A stretch of 64,000 bases of DNA, from contig JARCOQ010000014.1 in the NCBI GenBank assembly GCA_029207755.1, positions 20,065,410-20,129,409 of the forward strand, given 5' to 3'. Positions within the stretch are counted from its first letter, which is position 1; every line of letters starts with the position of its first letter. The notes beneath the pieces are model-generated. The model searched no databases. It was not told the origin of the DNA and saw only the letters and a list, made by a program, of their open reading frames with translations. The translations under genes were made by a program, and so were the position numbers. Below, one piece after another: positions 26,401 through 35,692 of the stretch. The stretch is from Chamaea fasciata. Lineage: Eukaryota > Chordata > Aves > Passeriformes > Sylviidae.

Positions 26401-29400
26401 TCTCAGTATGACTTCTTGATACAGAGCAGCTGCAGACTTGTAGGGAGAGATGCACTGTCTACCATGGATTAGCCCAGACTGAAGTCTCTGTGGCCGTCAT
26501 CAGCTTCATGAATGTGGTCCCAGCTTGTCTGCACTTTGGACTGCACGTGGATTGGTGATTCTAAAGCATCTAGGACTTGCATTGTTTTAGACAAATCTCT
26601 TTGTTTCTTTTAAGGAAACTGAGGAGCCTGTAGTGGAGTGCCAGGAATGTGAGACTGACATGTCCTCTAGAACTGCAGGGGGCTCATCGCTCACCTCAGG
26701 GGACCTTGGTGATGTCAGCTCCTTCTCATCTAAGGCCTCAAGTCTTCACCGTACATCCAGTGGAGGAAGCAGTGGTCACTCTGCCATGCACAGCAGCAGC
26801 AGCTCAGGGCGAGGAACTGGAGCTGTCAAAGGGAAAGTGTGTGGGACAGAAACTGGAGAATTTGCTTTACCCATCAGCAGAGAAAAATTGAGGTAAATGC
26901 AGAGTCTTTGGAAAAGAGAAAGAGATGTTTTGTAGAAATGAGCATCTGGCTTGTGAGTGTGAAGCAGGGTAGACCTCAATCAGAGGTTTTCTGAGAAAGA
27001 TCTGGCTTGATCAACAGAAATAAAGAGATAGTATTTGCTTTTGGATCTGTTCTTTCTAAAGGAGTAGCTTGTTTCCTTGTGAGGTGTTGCTTTGCATTTT
27101 AGCAGCAAAGAGGCAAACTGTGAGATGGTCAAGAAAATGGGAGGGTCCTAGTGAGCTGGCTTGTCTTCTCAAAACAGTTAACTCATAAATTCTCTAGCCC
27201 TAGGAAAGGAGCTGGGCAGCCTGCGTCACCGCTCAGAGTTAGCCAGACAGGTGCACTGCCTTGTGAGGAAGAGGAGGACTCTATGCCTGGCACTCGTCAG
27301 GCTGGCCGGGCACCTGTGACACTTCGTGGACGAGGAAGAAGAGGACGCCCACCATCTCGAACAACAGGAACAAGGTACCCTGGAAAAAGGAGACTGTAAC
27401 TTTAATTTATTGCAAGAAAGAGAACGGGGAGCTTCTGTCTTAATGTCCTAGAGGAAAAGGAGTACTGATTATTTCAGAAGTTAGTTTTTAGTGATATCAT
27501 GTAGCATGTATTATACCCAAGTATTTTATATTTAGTAACTGTTTTTTCAGATCCTTCTGGGAATGCTTTTTGTCTTTTTTTTGTTTTTTTTTTCCTCTCC
27601 TATTTGGGACTGCTTTTTTTCTACAGAGATTTAGCTGGACTGCCAGGTATGGAGGACCTCTCAACTACAGCATCACCTGAGGAGAAATCATGTACTCGTT
27701 CAGTTCGCCTGCCAGATGGAGGAGAGAAATCTGACACTTCTGGCTTCTGTGCCTTACGTCGAAGTGACTCCCCAGAAATCCCATTACAAGTGGGGACTGG
27801 TCCTTCAGACTGTGCAGACTCATCCACTGGGAGCAGCTTTGTGGGCCTCAGGGTTATAGCAAAGTGGTCCTCAAATGGGTACTTTTATTCTGGGATGATT
27901 ACCCGAGATGTTGGAGCTGGAAAGTACAAGCTGCTCTTTGATGATGGATATGAGTGTGATGTGCTAGGAAAAGATATTTTGCTCTGTGATCCTATTCCAC
28001 TGGAGACAGAAGTGACTGCACTCTCTGAGGATGAGTACTTCAGTGCGGGTAAGAGCAGTGCTTGAGTTTCATCCTTGGTTTTCTGAGTTGCTGAATGTAG
28101 TGGGAAATGAGTGTTTGTTCCAGAAGGATGAGAAGCCTGGGTATGGTTGGCTAACAGCTGTTACTTGCTGTGTTGTCAGGTGTGGTGAAGGGACACCGGA
28201 AGGAGTCTGGAGAACTATACTACTGCATTGAAAAGGAAGGGCAGAGGAAGTGGTACAAACGAACAGCTGTTATCCTGTCTCTGGAACAAGGAAATAAGCT
28301 CCGGGAGCAGTTTGGGCTAGGTCCTTATGAACCTGTCACCCCCTTGACCAAGGCAGCTGACATCAGTCTTGGTAAGGAAAGGTGCTGTTGAGCTGCTGAC
28401 TGCTGTTCTGTGTCTTGTGCCTTTGAGGTAACTCTAGTACCTGATCAGAATTGCCAGTGTTTAAATGTTTCTGGGTATTCAGTGATCCTTTTGGTACTTC
28501 AGAGTGAGTTCTTTGAGATGCTTTTATTGCTTGGCATCAGAGACTTAGTGGTATTGACTGGCTTGTGGAAAGTGATCTGCTTCAAGGACAGTGATGCTTG
28601 CTGTACTTGTATACACTTGGTGTGGATGGCTGCTTTGATACAAAGTCCCAGCAGTACTGGGAGGAAAATAGACGAGCAGGGTACAGGGCTTGAGAAGAAA
28701 GATATATTTTTTTTCTTGCTTTCCTCTGTCAGAGGGTAGTGGCATGTATCTTCTAGGTACTATTTATTTCAGCCTCTTCTGTACAGATAGGTAGGGTGAG
28801 AGCTTGTGGACTTGGGTGACAACCCGTGACTAATCCCTGGGTATTGTATTGCAGATAATCTGGTGGAGGGGAAGAGGAAGCGACGTAGTAACCTTGGTTC
28901 TCCCAGCACTTCCAGCAGCAGCACAACTCCCACTCGTAAAGGGCAGGAGAGTCCACGTGTCCCACCAGTCTCACTCTCTGGGAAAAGGAAACTTATTGCT
29001 TCTGAAGATGAACGATCCCCAGCTAAACGTGGCCGCAAGTCAGCAATGATAAGGCTTGGTGAGAACTTGTGTTCATCTAGTTTTTTCCTCACTGTTTTTT
29101 CTGTAACTGATCTTTCCACTTTCCATGACTAAAAAGTAGATGAGATTGCTTTTTTTTTTTGTTCTGCATGGTTTGAGACTGATTCTCCCTGGATGCATTC
29201 AGCAGCTAGGGATATTTTTAGCGTAGTCTGAGTATTTACTTGCCATCTTTTCAGTTCTGCCTTTTAGAAATGTTTTGACTTTAATGATGTGATTTGTCTC
29301 TCTCCTTTCTTATCTCTTTAGTCAGTCCTGACAGCTGTTAAGGGACCCCTCACAGCAGTCAGTGTTGTTTCAGGATGTTGATAAGACTTGCAAACTTGTC

Positions 29401-32400
29401 TTATTAGTCCTTCATGTTTTGATATGGAGATTCTTAGTCCTTCATGTTTTGATATGGAGATTCTTTGCAACCAAAAGAATGAAAGATCCCTGCCTAGCCT
29501 AGTGTAATCCTAGCCCAATCTTGCCTCTCTGTCTCCTGCAGTAAAATATCTGAGTTGAACAGATTCCCCAGGTAAGACATATCTTTGAAGACATATGGTA
29601 CTTCTGTCTCTCTACAGGGGCTGTGAGAGGTGGAGAGTTTGTAAGCACCTGTGAAGGTGTAGATGCTGCAGATCCCCCAGTACTGGAGGGCGACCATGGA
29701 CCCTTGCCCCACAATAAGACCCTCTTTTTGGGCTATGCCTTTCTTCTCACCATGGCAACACCAAGTGACAAATTGGTCAATCACCAGAAGCCATCAGATG
29801 GTCCCACTGGGAGCAGTGAGGAGGAAGAAGGTGAGGCAAATCTTACCCATTGCATTTTCAAGTGAAATGCTGGATACTGTCTGATCAGACATTTGTGTGA
29901 GTACTTGTTTACCCTTTTGCTCTTCAATCCTTTGCAGAAAGGACCTAAGGGAGAGTCTCTGACTTAGCCAACTTGCGGCGTAAGATGTGACAAAACCTCA
30001 ATGATGATCATAGATCTGTTCAGAAAGCTAAGAAAGGTGTGAAAATTAGTGAGATCAGCAGTGTCAGAATAGTATATATTAGAAGGAAGGTTTTGAGAAA
30101 TAAGGGATAGTGCTGGCAAGCATAAGACTTGAAAGCTTATATGAATTGCTCCAGTTAGCTTTTGCTGGTGTCATGTTTCATGCAGTCAAAGAAGTGACAA
30201 GGTGCTCATCTGGCTAGTGGTGTGCTGCCCTTTCTGCTGCCCCCTTTTTTTAATTTTTTTGACTCTTTCAATGAATTTCTCTAGATATTCTTGGGAGAAT
30301 GGCTGGGATCCCTCACCGGAAGGGATGAGGGCTTTGTAGACTGAGGTGTAGGAACATAAGCACATAGATTATAGTAAAAATTGAACTTTTCTGCTGTAGA
30401 TTTTTTAGAGGTGACTCCGTACGATAAACACTACGTAGCACAACAACTGCGAGCAGGAGCTGGCTATATCCTGGAAGATTTCAATGAAACCCAGGTAAGG
30501 GTTCACTTACTAATCTAGAGCAACAGTCACAGAACAGTTGAGATTAAAAGGAATTTCTATAGTTTATGTTGTCCAACAGCTCTGCTGAAAGTGGGTTCAA
30601 ACAGAGCAGATTGGTTAGGTCCTTGTCCAGTTGTGTTTTGAGTATTGTCAAGGATGGAAACACCGGAACCTCTCTGGGCAGCTAGATCAAATTAGGAAAA
30701 AACCCAGGAGTTTCTTAAATTTCAGTTTGTAACTGTTGCTTCTTGTCCTTTGAGTGGATAATACTGAGAAGAGTCTGGCTGCATCTTTTGTACACCCTGG
30801 AATCAGTCGTGAATAGGTATTGAAAAGACCACCCAAGACTTCCCTTTTTGATCTTTAACAAGCTCATCTCTCTCAGCCTCTTCTGGTATGTCAGGCGCTC
30901 CAATGCCCTGGCCTGTTAGTGGTCCTTGGCTGGACCTGCTCCAGCCATGTGTGGTCTTTTTGGTATACTGCAGAATGTGGGAGTGGATGAAGTACTCCAG
31001 ATGTGGTCCCACCACAGGTGTGTGCCTTGGAACACGTAGAGATAGAGCTACTGTAATTTAGTGTAGCTTTTACTCAATTTTTTTTTTTTTTTTTATAAAG
31101 AGTAAATTGTTTCTGGAACATCTTACTTGAGGAAGCAGTCTTGTCTAGTGACTTACTGAGTCTCAGACTAAAAGGTAAATCATCTCTTTTGTCTGAACTG
31201 GAAGAGAGCTATGATACAAAAACTACTAGTCAGAGTTTTTGCCTGCAAACTGCAGAGCTTGGAATAGCGTATTATTAAACAGATTCTGAAATCAGTACTA
31301 CCTTTATCTAATTCACCTTTCACATAATATGGCTGTGAAAATCAGGGTTTCAGTTGTTTTCTTCTTTAAACTGTTTAGCAGCAGGATAATTTTGGGGGGT
31401 TTTTTGCAAGCATTTTGCAGGCTCTCCTGTTTACATGCCTTTTTTTCTCCCCTGAAGTGTAATGCGGCATACCAGTGTCTTTTAATTGCGGACCAGCATT
31501 GTCGAACTCGGAAATATTTGCTGTGCCTTGCCAGAGGGATCCCTTGTGTGTCTCATGTCTGGGTCCATGATAGCTGTCATGCTAACCAGCTTCAAAATTA
31601 TCGGAATTACCTTTTGCCAGCTGGATATAGCCTCCAGGAGCAAAAATTGCTAGAGTGGTGAGTGCCAAATAACCATGACCTGAGTCTACAGACTCTTGGG
31701 GAGACATGTTACACTTGGGAGGCACTTTAATAGCTACAAATACTGAAGGTGACCCGAGTACTTCTCCCTATACTTTCCCTTCCATATAGGAACAGCACTT
31801 CCATCTCTTTGCGTGGATTTACAATGACCTCAAATGCCAAGGTAATTTGGGTGCCATATACACAAAAAATAGTGTCTCCTTGGAAGTAAGAAAGGCATCA
31901 GTCTTTTCATGAGGAAGACACAATTCAGTCAAGGCTTTCCACACCCTCAGCTGATTTCTCTAATTGCCCAGAAATGGATTAAGGAGAGCAATACTATGCT
32001 AATTTCCTTTTGCCTTGATACATTTTGAAGCTAGCTTCTGCATTTTCTATGAAGTCTAATCCAGTAAGTCTGTTCTGCAATGACAGAGGTCAGACTCCTT
32101 AGGCACACTGAGGGGCAGACACAAATTTGTAGATAGGTGTAGACTTTTGGGCAGGAGACTGATGTCTTCCTGCTCAGCCCTGTCAAAGTGGAAGCAATTT
32201 GGATGTGCACAAAAAAGGTGCTTCAGAGAAGAGTTCAGCTTAACTTTGGATATAGGCTGCTGCGCACACACCCCACCAACACTCTCTAGCTCTGTGTTAC
32301 TCTCTATAAACAAAGGATAGTCACTCCAAGTACTTCAGGAAGGGTGGTAAGAGAATGGATCTTTGTTTGCAAGATACTCAAAATACATACAAGGGAGCGA

Positions 32401-33506
32401 ATCAGGTGACTAGACTACTGGATATTCTTACCAGTCTGCATTTCTCTTTACTCTGCAGGCACCCACGGGAAAACCCATTCCATAACCTGAAGGTTCTCCT
32501 GGTGTCAGATCAGCAAGAGAACTTCCTGGATCTGTGGTCTGAAATTCTCATGACAGGGGGAGCAGTGTCTGTTAAACAGCATTACTCAAATGCTCACAAC
32601 AAAGGTACTCATTGGCCAGTTTCTCAGGGAATCCTATGCCACTGTGGTCTTTAGTATGGCGTAAAACCATGTGGGATGATTTACAGGGTTGTCTGTAAGC
32701 AGAAAGGAAGGCAAAGGGCAGATGCTTGCTACTCCAATGTAATCTGTATATAGATTACATCTAGGAGACCTGTCTTGCAGAGGAGATGCTGCAGCAGTTC
32801 AGAACACAAACCATCAGCTTCCAGCCTATGTGGAAAAGGGAAGTAGGCTCTTGGACCTTCTATTGGTCTCTCAGATTGTGCTTCCCTTGTCCTTCTGAAC
32901 TTGGCTGTCTCTTCCTCTCCATATATCTGATGTAGGCCCCAGCACTCAGCCGGAGGTGAGGACTCAGGGTCACGCCTATTCTGTTGGCTACTGGTTTTCT
33001 CCTAATTTTTATCTGGACTAAAATTGAGTATTTTCTTGTGAGGTGCAGGGTTGCTGTAGATGTCTTAACTTTTACAATGAGAATTCACTGCTTAGGAATG
33101 ATTCATAGTGGTGAAACACTCATCTGCCAGGTTGGATGGGGCTTGAAGCAACCTGGTTCAGTGGAAGGTGTCCCCATTCTTGACGGGGGTGGAATGATGC
33201 GAGCTTTAAGGTCCCTCTAAAACCAAATCATTTAGCATTCCATGCTTCTATGATGTTCTGTTGCAGAGCAGAATCCTCTTTTTTCACCTGACAGATGCCT
33301 GTCTTTTCTCCTGTACAGATATTGCTTTGGGTGTTTATGATGTGGTGGTGACTGATTTTTCCTGCCCAGCTGGTGTCTTGAAGTGTGCAGAAGCTTTACG
33401 GCTGCCTGTTGTCTCGCAAGAGTGGGTGATCCAGAGCCTGATTGCTGGGGAGAGAGTGGGCTACAAGCAGCATCCAAAATATAAACATGACTATGTCCCT
33501 CACTGA
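7061..33506 (+). CDS. TP53BP1: TP53BP1, tumour suppressor p53-binding protein 1 (53BP1), 27 coding exons
   Basis: Nuclear adaptor recruited to double-strand breaks, which favours end joining over resection. Exons: 7061-7231, 7316-7367, 7437-7524, 7792-7862, 8494-8652, 9111-9192, 10077-10222, 11029-11158, 11491-11582, 12595-12797, 13788-14973, 18826-18945, 19575-19811, 20828-20888, 22084-22176, 23279-23777, 24662-24814, 26615-26892, 27198-27374, 27627-28048, 28180-28371, 28855-29058, 29618-29830, 30400-30494, 31458-31657, 32459-32604, 33319-33506. All introns are GT-AG and all phases agree, giving 1885 residues (human 1972). Order: S/TQ-rich N-terminus with FSQQDTP; LC8-type motifs 1062-1109; oligomerisation region 1131-1181; [11 protein letters not shown] from 1317; tandem Tudor about 1402-1521; UDR from about 1522; KRGRK basic nuclear signal; tandem BRCT 1638-1885 ending KYKHDYVPH. 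The start is chosen by homology: ATG has T at -3 and G at +4, and the frame is open upstream to 6737. Confidence 0.97.
13788..14973 (+). other. TP53BP1: TP53BP1 large central exon 11
   Basis: This single 1186-nt exon encodes residues 399-793. It opens with [10 protein letters not shown], matching the human boundary after SQPQFSH. The rest is acidic, Ser/Glu/Gln-rich and apparently disordered. It is weakly conserved compared with human 53BP1 outside short motifs, as is usual for this part of the family. It ends in phase 1 at a gtaagt donor. The following intron, 3852 bp, is the longest in the gene and is CR1-invaded. Confidence 0.92.
16640..17610 (-). mobile_element. CR1 LINE fragment with ORF2 remnant, antisense in TP53BP1 intron 11
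   Basis: Read on the - strand, the right-hand part encodes [19 protein letters not shown] followed by ENVGSLLN, matching the CR1 ORF2 linker between endonuclease and reverse transcriptase. The + strand shows the mirrored CR1 text ('gggtcctccttcttgccc', 'gacccctggggacaccacta'). The copy is about 970 bp and is broken by stops and indels, so it is dead. Boundaries are approximate. Confidence 0.85.
18054..18548 (-). other. Unexplained 164-codon antisense open frame in TP53BP1 intron 11
   Basis: A frame open for 164 codons from an ATG at 18548 lies antisense in intron 11. The translation is basic and Ser/Thr/Lys-rich, with no family I recognise. It has no promoter or splice signals that I can support. 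It is most likely chance or a remnant of an old repeat. Confidence 0.15.
20144..20600 (-). mobile_element. CR1 LINE 3' fragment, antisense in TP53BP1 intron 13
   Basis: The left end shows the mirrored CR1 terminus, 'aatcatagaatggtttggg' then 'ttggaagggaccttagaga', and the body continues with the usual 'ccatccagcctggccttgg'. It contains an internal T run of about 30 bp (20420-20449). It is 5'-truncated and relatively well preserved compared with the other CR1 copies here, so probably one of the younger insertions. Confidence 0.92.
20420..20449. repeat. Poly(T) run
   Basis: About 30 consecutive T lie inside the intron 13 CR1. Length is likely polymorphic and prone to assembly error. Confidence 0.9.
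23279..24814 (+). other. TP53BP1: TP53BP1 exons 16-17: LC8-binding motifs and oligomerisation domain
   Basis: Exon 16 encodes three TQT/IQT-type motifs: GIQT at 1062-1065, ATQT at 1079-1082 and NIQT at 1106-1109. They correspond to the dynein light chain LC8 sites of human 53BP1. It ends with LHSQ, whose Ser1129 matches human S1219, an ATM-type SQ site. Exon 17 (24662-24814) encodes the foci oligomerisation region with MRTIREVRT and VERKVVE, nearly identical to human. The exon 16 donor is CAG|gtggga, weaker than the others in the gene. Confidence 0.9.
25815..26545 (-). mobile_element. Probable solo LTR of an endogenous retrovirus, antisense in TP53BP1 intron 17
   Basis: On the - strand a TATA box in 'ctgggcttttata' mirror form (26201-26213, reading TATAAAAGCCCAG) is followed about 85 bp downstream by an ATTAAA-type poly(A) signal (complement at 26119-26124). 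This U3-R-U5 layout is typical of a long terminal repeat. The segment differs from its intron by higher GC. No gag, pol or env sequence flanks it, so it would be a solo LTR. I could not define terminal TG/CA or a target duplication, so both ends are approximate and the family is unknown. Confidence 0.5.
27198..27374 (+). other. TP53BP1: TP53BP1 exon 19: glycine-arginine (GAR) motif
   Basis: Exon 19 encodes KAPVT-like then [12 protein letters not shown] from about residue 1317. In human this is the PRMT1-methylated GAR motif that supports DNA binding. The arginines are all kept. Confidence 0.9.
27627..29058 (+). other. TP53BP1: TP53BP1 exons 20-22: tandem Tudor and ubiquitin-dependent recruitment motif
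   Basis: The tandem Tudor reads nucleosomal H4K20me2. Aromatic cage residues W1413, Y1420 and D1439 align with human W1495, Y1502 and D1521, and [13 protein letters not shown] is intact. One visible change is SGM for human SGK just after the cage tyrosine. The UDR, which reads H2AK15ub, follows: [15 protein letters not shown] is kept, including the equivalents of human T1609 and S1618 (T1527, S1536) and of L1619. Exon 22 then carries the basic GKRKLIA...KRGRKS nuclear signal. So chromatin reading should work as in mammals. Confidence 0.93.
29406..29465. repeat. Perfect 30-bp tandem duplication
   Basis: The unit at 29406-29435, starting 'agtccttcatgttttgatat', is repeated without a mismatch at 29436-29465. 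It lies in TP53BP1 intron 22. Perfect identity suggests a recent event. Confidence 0.95.
30528..31030 (-). mobile_element. CR1 LINE fragment, antisense in TP53BP1 intron 24
   Basis: The + strand shows mirrored CR1 text such as 'aacctctctgggcagctag', 'ctcagcctcttctggtatg' and 'ctccagatgtggtcccacca'. It is diverged and 5'-truncated. Edges are approximate. It accounts for the short open frames seen here on the - strand. Confidence 0.82.
33118..33256 (+). mobile_element. Short CR1 3' end in TP53BP1 intron 26
   Basis: The segment has 'aggttggatggggcttgaag', 'agtggaaggtgtccccattc' and ends 'ccatgcttctatgat', the usual CR1 3' terminus in + orientation. It ends about 60 bp before the last TP53BP1 exon. 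Confidence 0.85.
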
Positions 33507-33632
33507 ATGAAACTCTGCCCTGCTGTCCAACTGTCGTTCAGACTGTGTTTTAAACAGGTTTTAAATGTTTGTGAATTGGGCAGTATGCATGGATTATTGT
33601 ATATAGTTTTATCTGCTGGACTTTTATGATTA

Positions 33633-33638
33633 AATAAA
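33633..33638 (+). terminator. TP53BP1: TP53BP1 poly(A) signal AATAAA
   Basis: A canonical AATAAA lies 127 bp past the stop codon, followed by T/GT-rich sequence ('tgtttgatctcttgtggt') suited to cleavage near 33655. This gives a short 3' UTR of about 150 bp. Confidence 0.8.
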
Positions 33639-33659
33639 TGTTTGATCTCTTGTGGTATC

Positions 33660-34860
33660 TGCTGGTACTCCTTGTTTACCTAAATTTACTCCAGGGCAAT
33701 GCCTTCAGGAAAGGAGTGCAGAGAAAAAAGAAATATTTACATTTCTCTGAGCTGAATAGCACTAATACTCTGCTTTGAGTAAAGCTCAACACAAAGTCAA
33801 TTACAGAGGTGGGTTTTCCATTGGCAAAAGCTCAGGGTAGTGGCATTTCTGTTTGTTGGAAGAATACCGTGTTGTATATCCTCCAGTTTGCTGTTGTTAT
33901 TTTCTGTTAATTTCATTAAGGTCCTGCTGAAGTGAGTGCTAAGAATTTCTTGGACAAGTATCATTTTGTTTTTGCTAATTCTCTTTTTTATCCCTGTCAT
34001 AACAGTATAGGTATTAACCTGTCCTACTGGAGACAGGTTCCTACCTAACTAGGGGTAGACAGAAGAACCTTGGACAACTAAACTGCTGGGAGCCAGGTAC
34101 AAAAGAGTATGTAGGTGCTGCGTGTCTTTAAATGGTAATGGGATAAATAATCTGCTTTTGAGCTTGTGCATTCACTTTAGTTGTCAGCTAGCACAAAGGC
34201 AAAAGCTCTTCCTTCACTCAAAAAGTGCTATAGGCTGAAGGCCTCCCTCCATCCTCATACAGTGTTTAGTCCCTTGCTTTCTCAATGTAAAGTTTTTCTC
34301 AATGTGTATTTTTTCCTCTATCATTTCATGGCTCAGACATTTGACTGTGTTGGTCTGTAAATCTCACATCTGAACTTCAACTTTCTCTAGCTTTCTAGCT
34401 TTTTCCATGGTCAGGGGCTTTTAAACTTTGCTTCAGGCACAGTCCTACCATAAACAGCTCTAATGCATTGAAGGTGCCAGGTCTTACACTTGCTGGGTGT
34501 TATTGTGTGAAAGTGAGTGCGCGAGTGAGCAGAGAGGATTTTTTTTCCCCCAGGGACATGTAACTTTAGTGTGAGCTGCAGCTGTGTGCAAATACAAATG
34601 CTTTGAGGGGAAGGCTGGTTTCCTGGCAGCATTTGTGTTCAGATTGGGAAACCTGATACAACACCCCAGGGATGGACTGGAGGGTTGTCTTTTGCCAGTC
34701 ATTCAAAGGGACTTGCATAAGATGGTCTGTTACAGCAAGGCTAATAAACCTTAGTAACAGGCAAGAAGTTCCTGCCAGATACTGCTTTTCAATGACAGAC
34801 AAAGGCCATGCTATGCCATATTCCCTTTGCATTGGGGTGCAGACATTGACAATACTCCAT
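33660..34860. other. Gap between the convergent TP53BP1 and TUBGCP4 3' ends
   Basis: About 1.2 kb separates the two predicted cleavage sites. I see no exon, RNA gene or clear repeat in it. In human the two genes also converge. Confidence 0.5.
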
Positions 34861-34881
34861 ATAATTGCATGACAAGATATT

Positions 34882-34887
34882 TTTATT
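34882..34887 (-). terminator. TUBGCP4: Candidate TUBGCP4 poly(A) signal AATAAA
   Basis: The complement 'tttatt' gives AATAAA on the - strand about 805 bp past the TUBGCP4 stop. Cleavage would fall near 34865. It is the clearest signal I found in this stretch, but alternative sites are possible. Confidence 0.55.
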
Positions 34888-35692
34888 TGGGTTCAGTAGG
34901 GTAGTCACTAGTAGCATTCTAAATAGTCTGGAATGAGAACAGCACAGGTGAACATCCCAGGTAAGCATCTCCTTACCATTTTTGTGCTGGCAGAGGGCAC
35001 TTTCTACTCGAATAGGGCAAAGCTCCTGTCTTGGCAAGTGTAATTTTAGCACATAAATTGTATTAAATTGTATAGAGAAAGCATGTGATAGCAAGTGTCT
35101 CCATGACCTATACACATATACTAGACTAGTGCACTGCATGAGAAGAGATTTAAAAACTCTATTTCTTCTTCCCTCCCCTTCACCTCAGTTGAAAATGGAT
35201 ACTGCTGTTTCATTTACCTGGTGGTATTAGCAGACATCGTGTACTGTAAATCAGCTTACTGATTTACAGTGGAACACAAGTGGAACTTCTGAATACAGCT
35301 AAAACTTCGTTCATAGTCAGGAACAAGATTACTTCCTCCATACTTGAACTTGGAGCATAGTCCAGCTGAAGAGTCCAGACATCATAATTCTGTTTTTTCC
35401 ACTTTCTGAAAAGGTTCAGACTGCCTCTCTGGAAGCACTTACAAGTATATGCAGGGCTGCAGAAAGCCTATTTTTATGAGTTCAGAAGAAATGGAATAGC
35501 TTTCTGTAATTGCTGGGCAGCCTCACGTAAGTGGCAATTCCTCCCAATTCCCTCTAAAACAGTAGTTTACCAGGTAAAAGCCAACTACAAAGAAAAATTC
35601 ATTTGAGTGCAAACTCTCCAACTGTCCAAGAGCACCAGTCTCCAGTGCTTGACGCATCAATAGTCACAGCCTGAATGAAAGGCCTTTAGTGC

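Larger units (their letters stand above)
29618..33506 (+). other. TP53BP1: TP53BP1 exons 23-27: tandem BRCT repeats
   Basis: Residues about 1638-1885 form the C-terminal BRCT pair. Clear blocks are [48 protein letters not shown] and [16 protein letters not shown]. In human this region binds p53 and EXPAND1, and contributes gamma-H2AX contact. Four introns interrupt it, one (intron 24) invaded by an antisense CR1. Confidence 0.93.
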
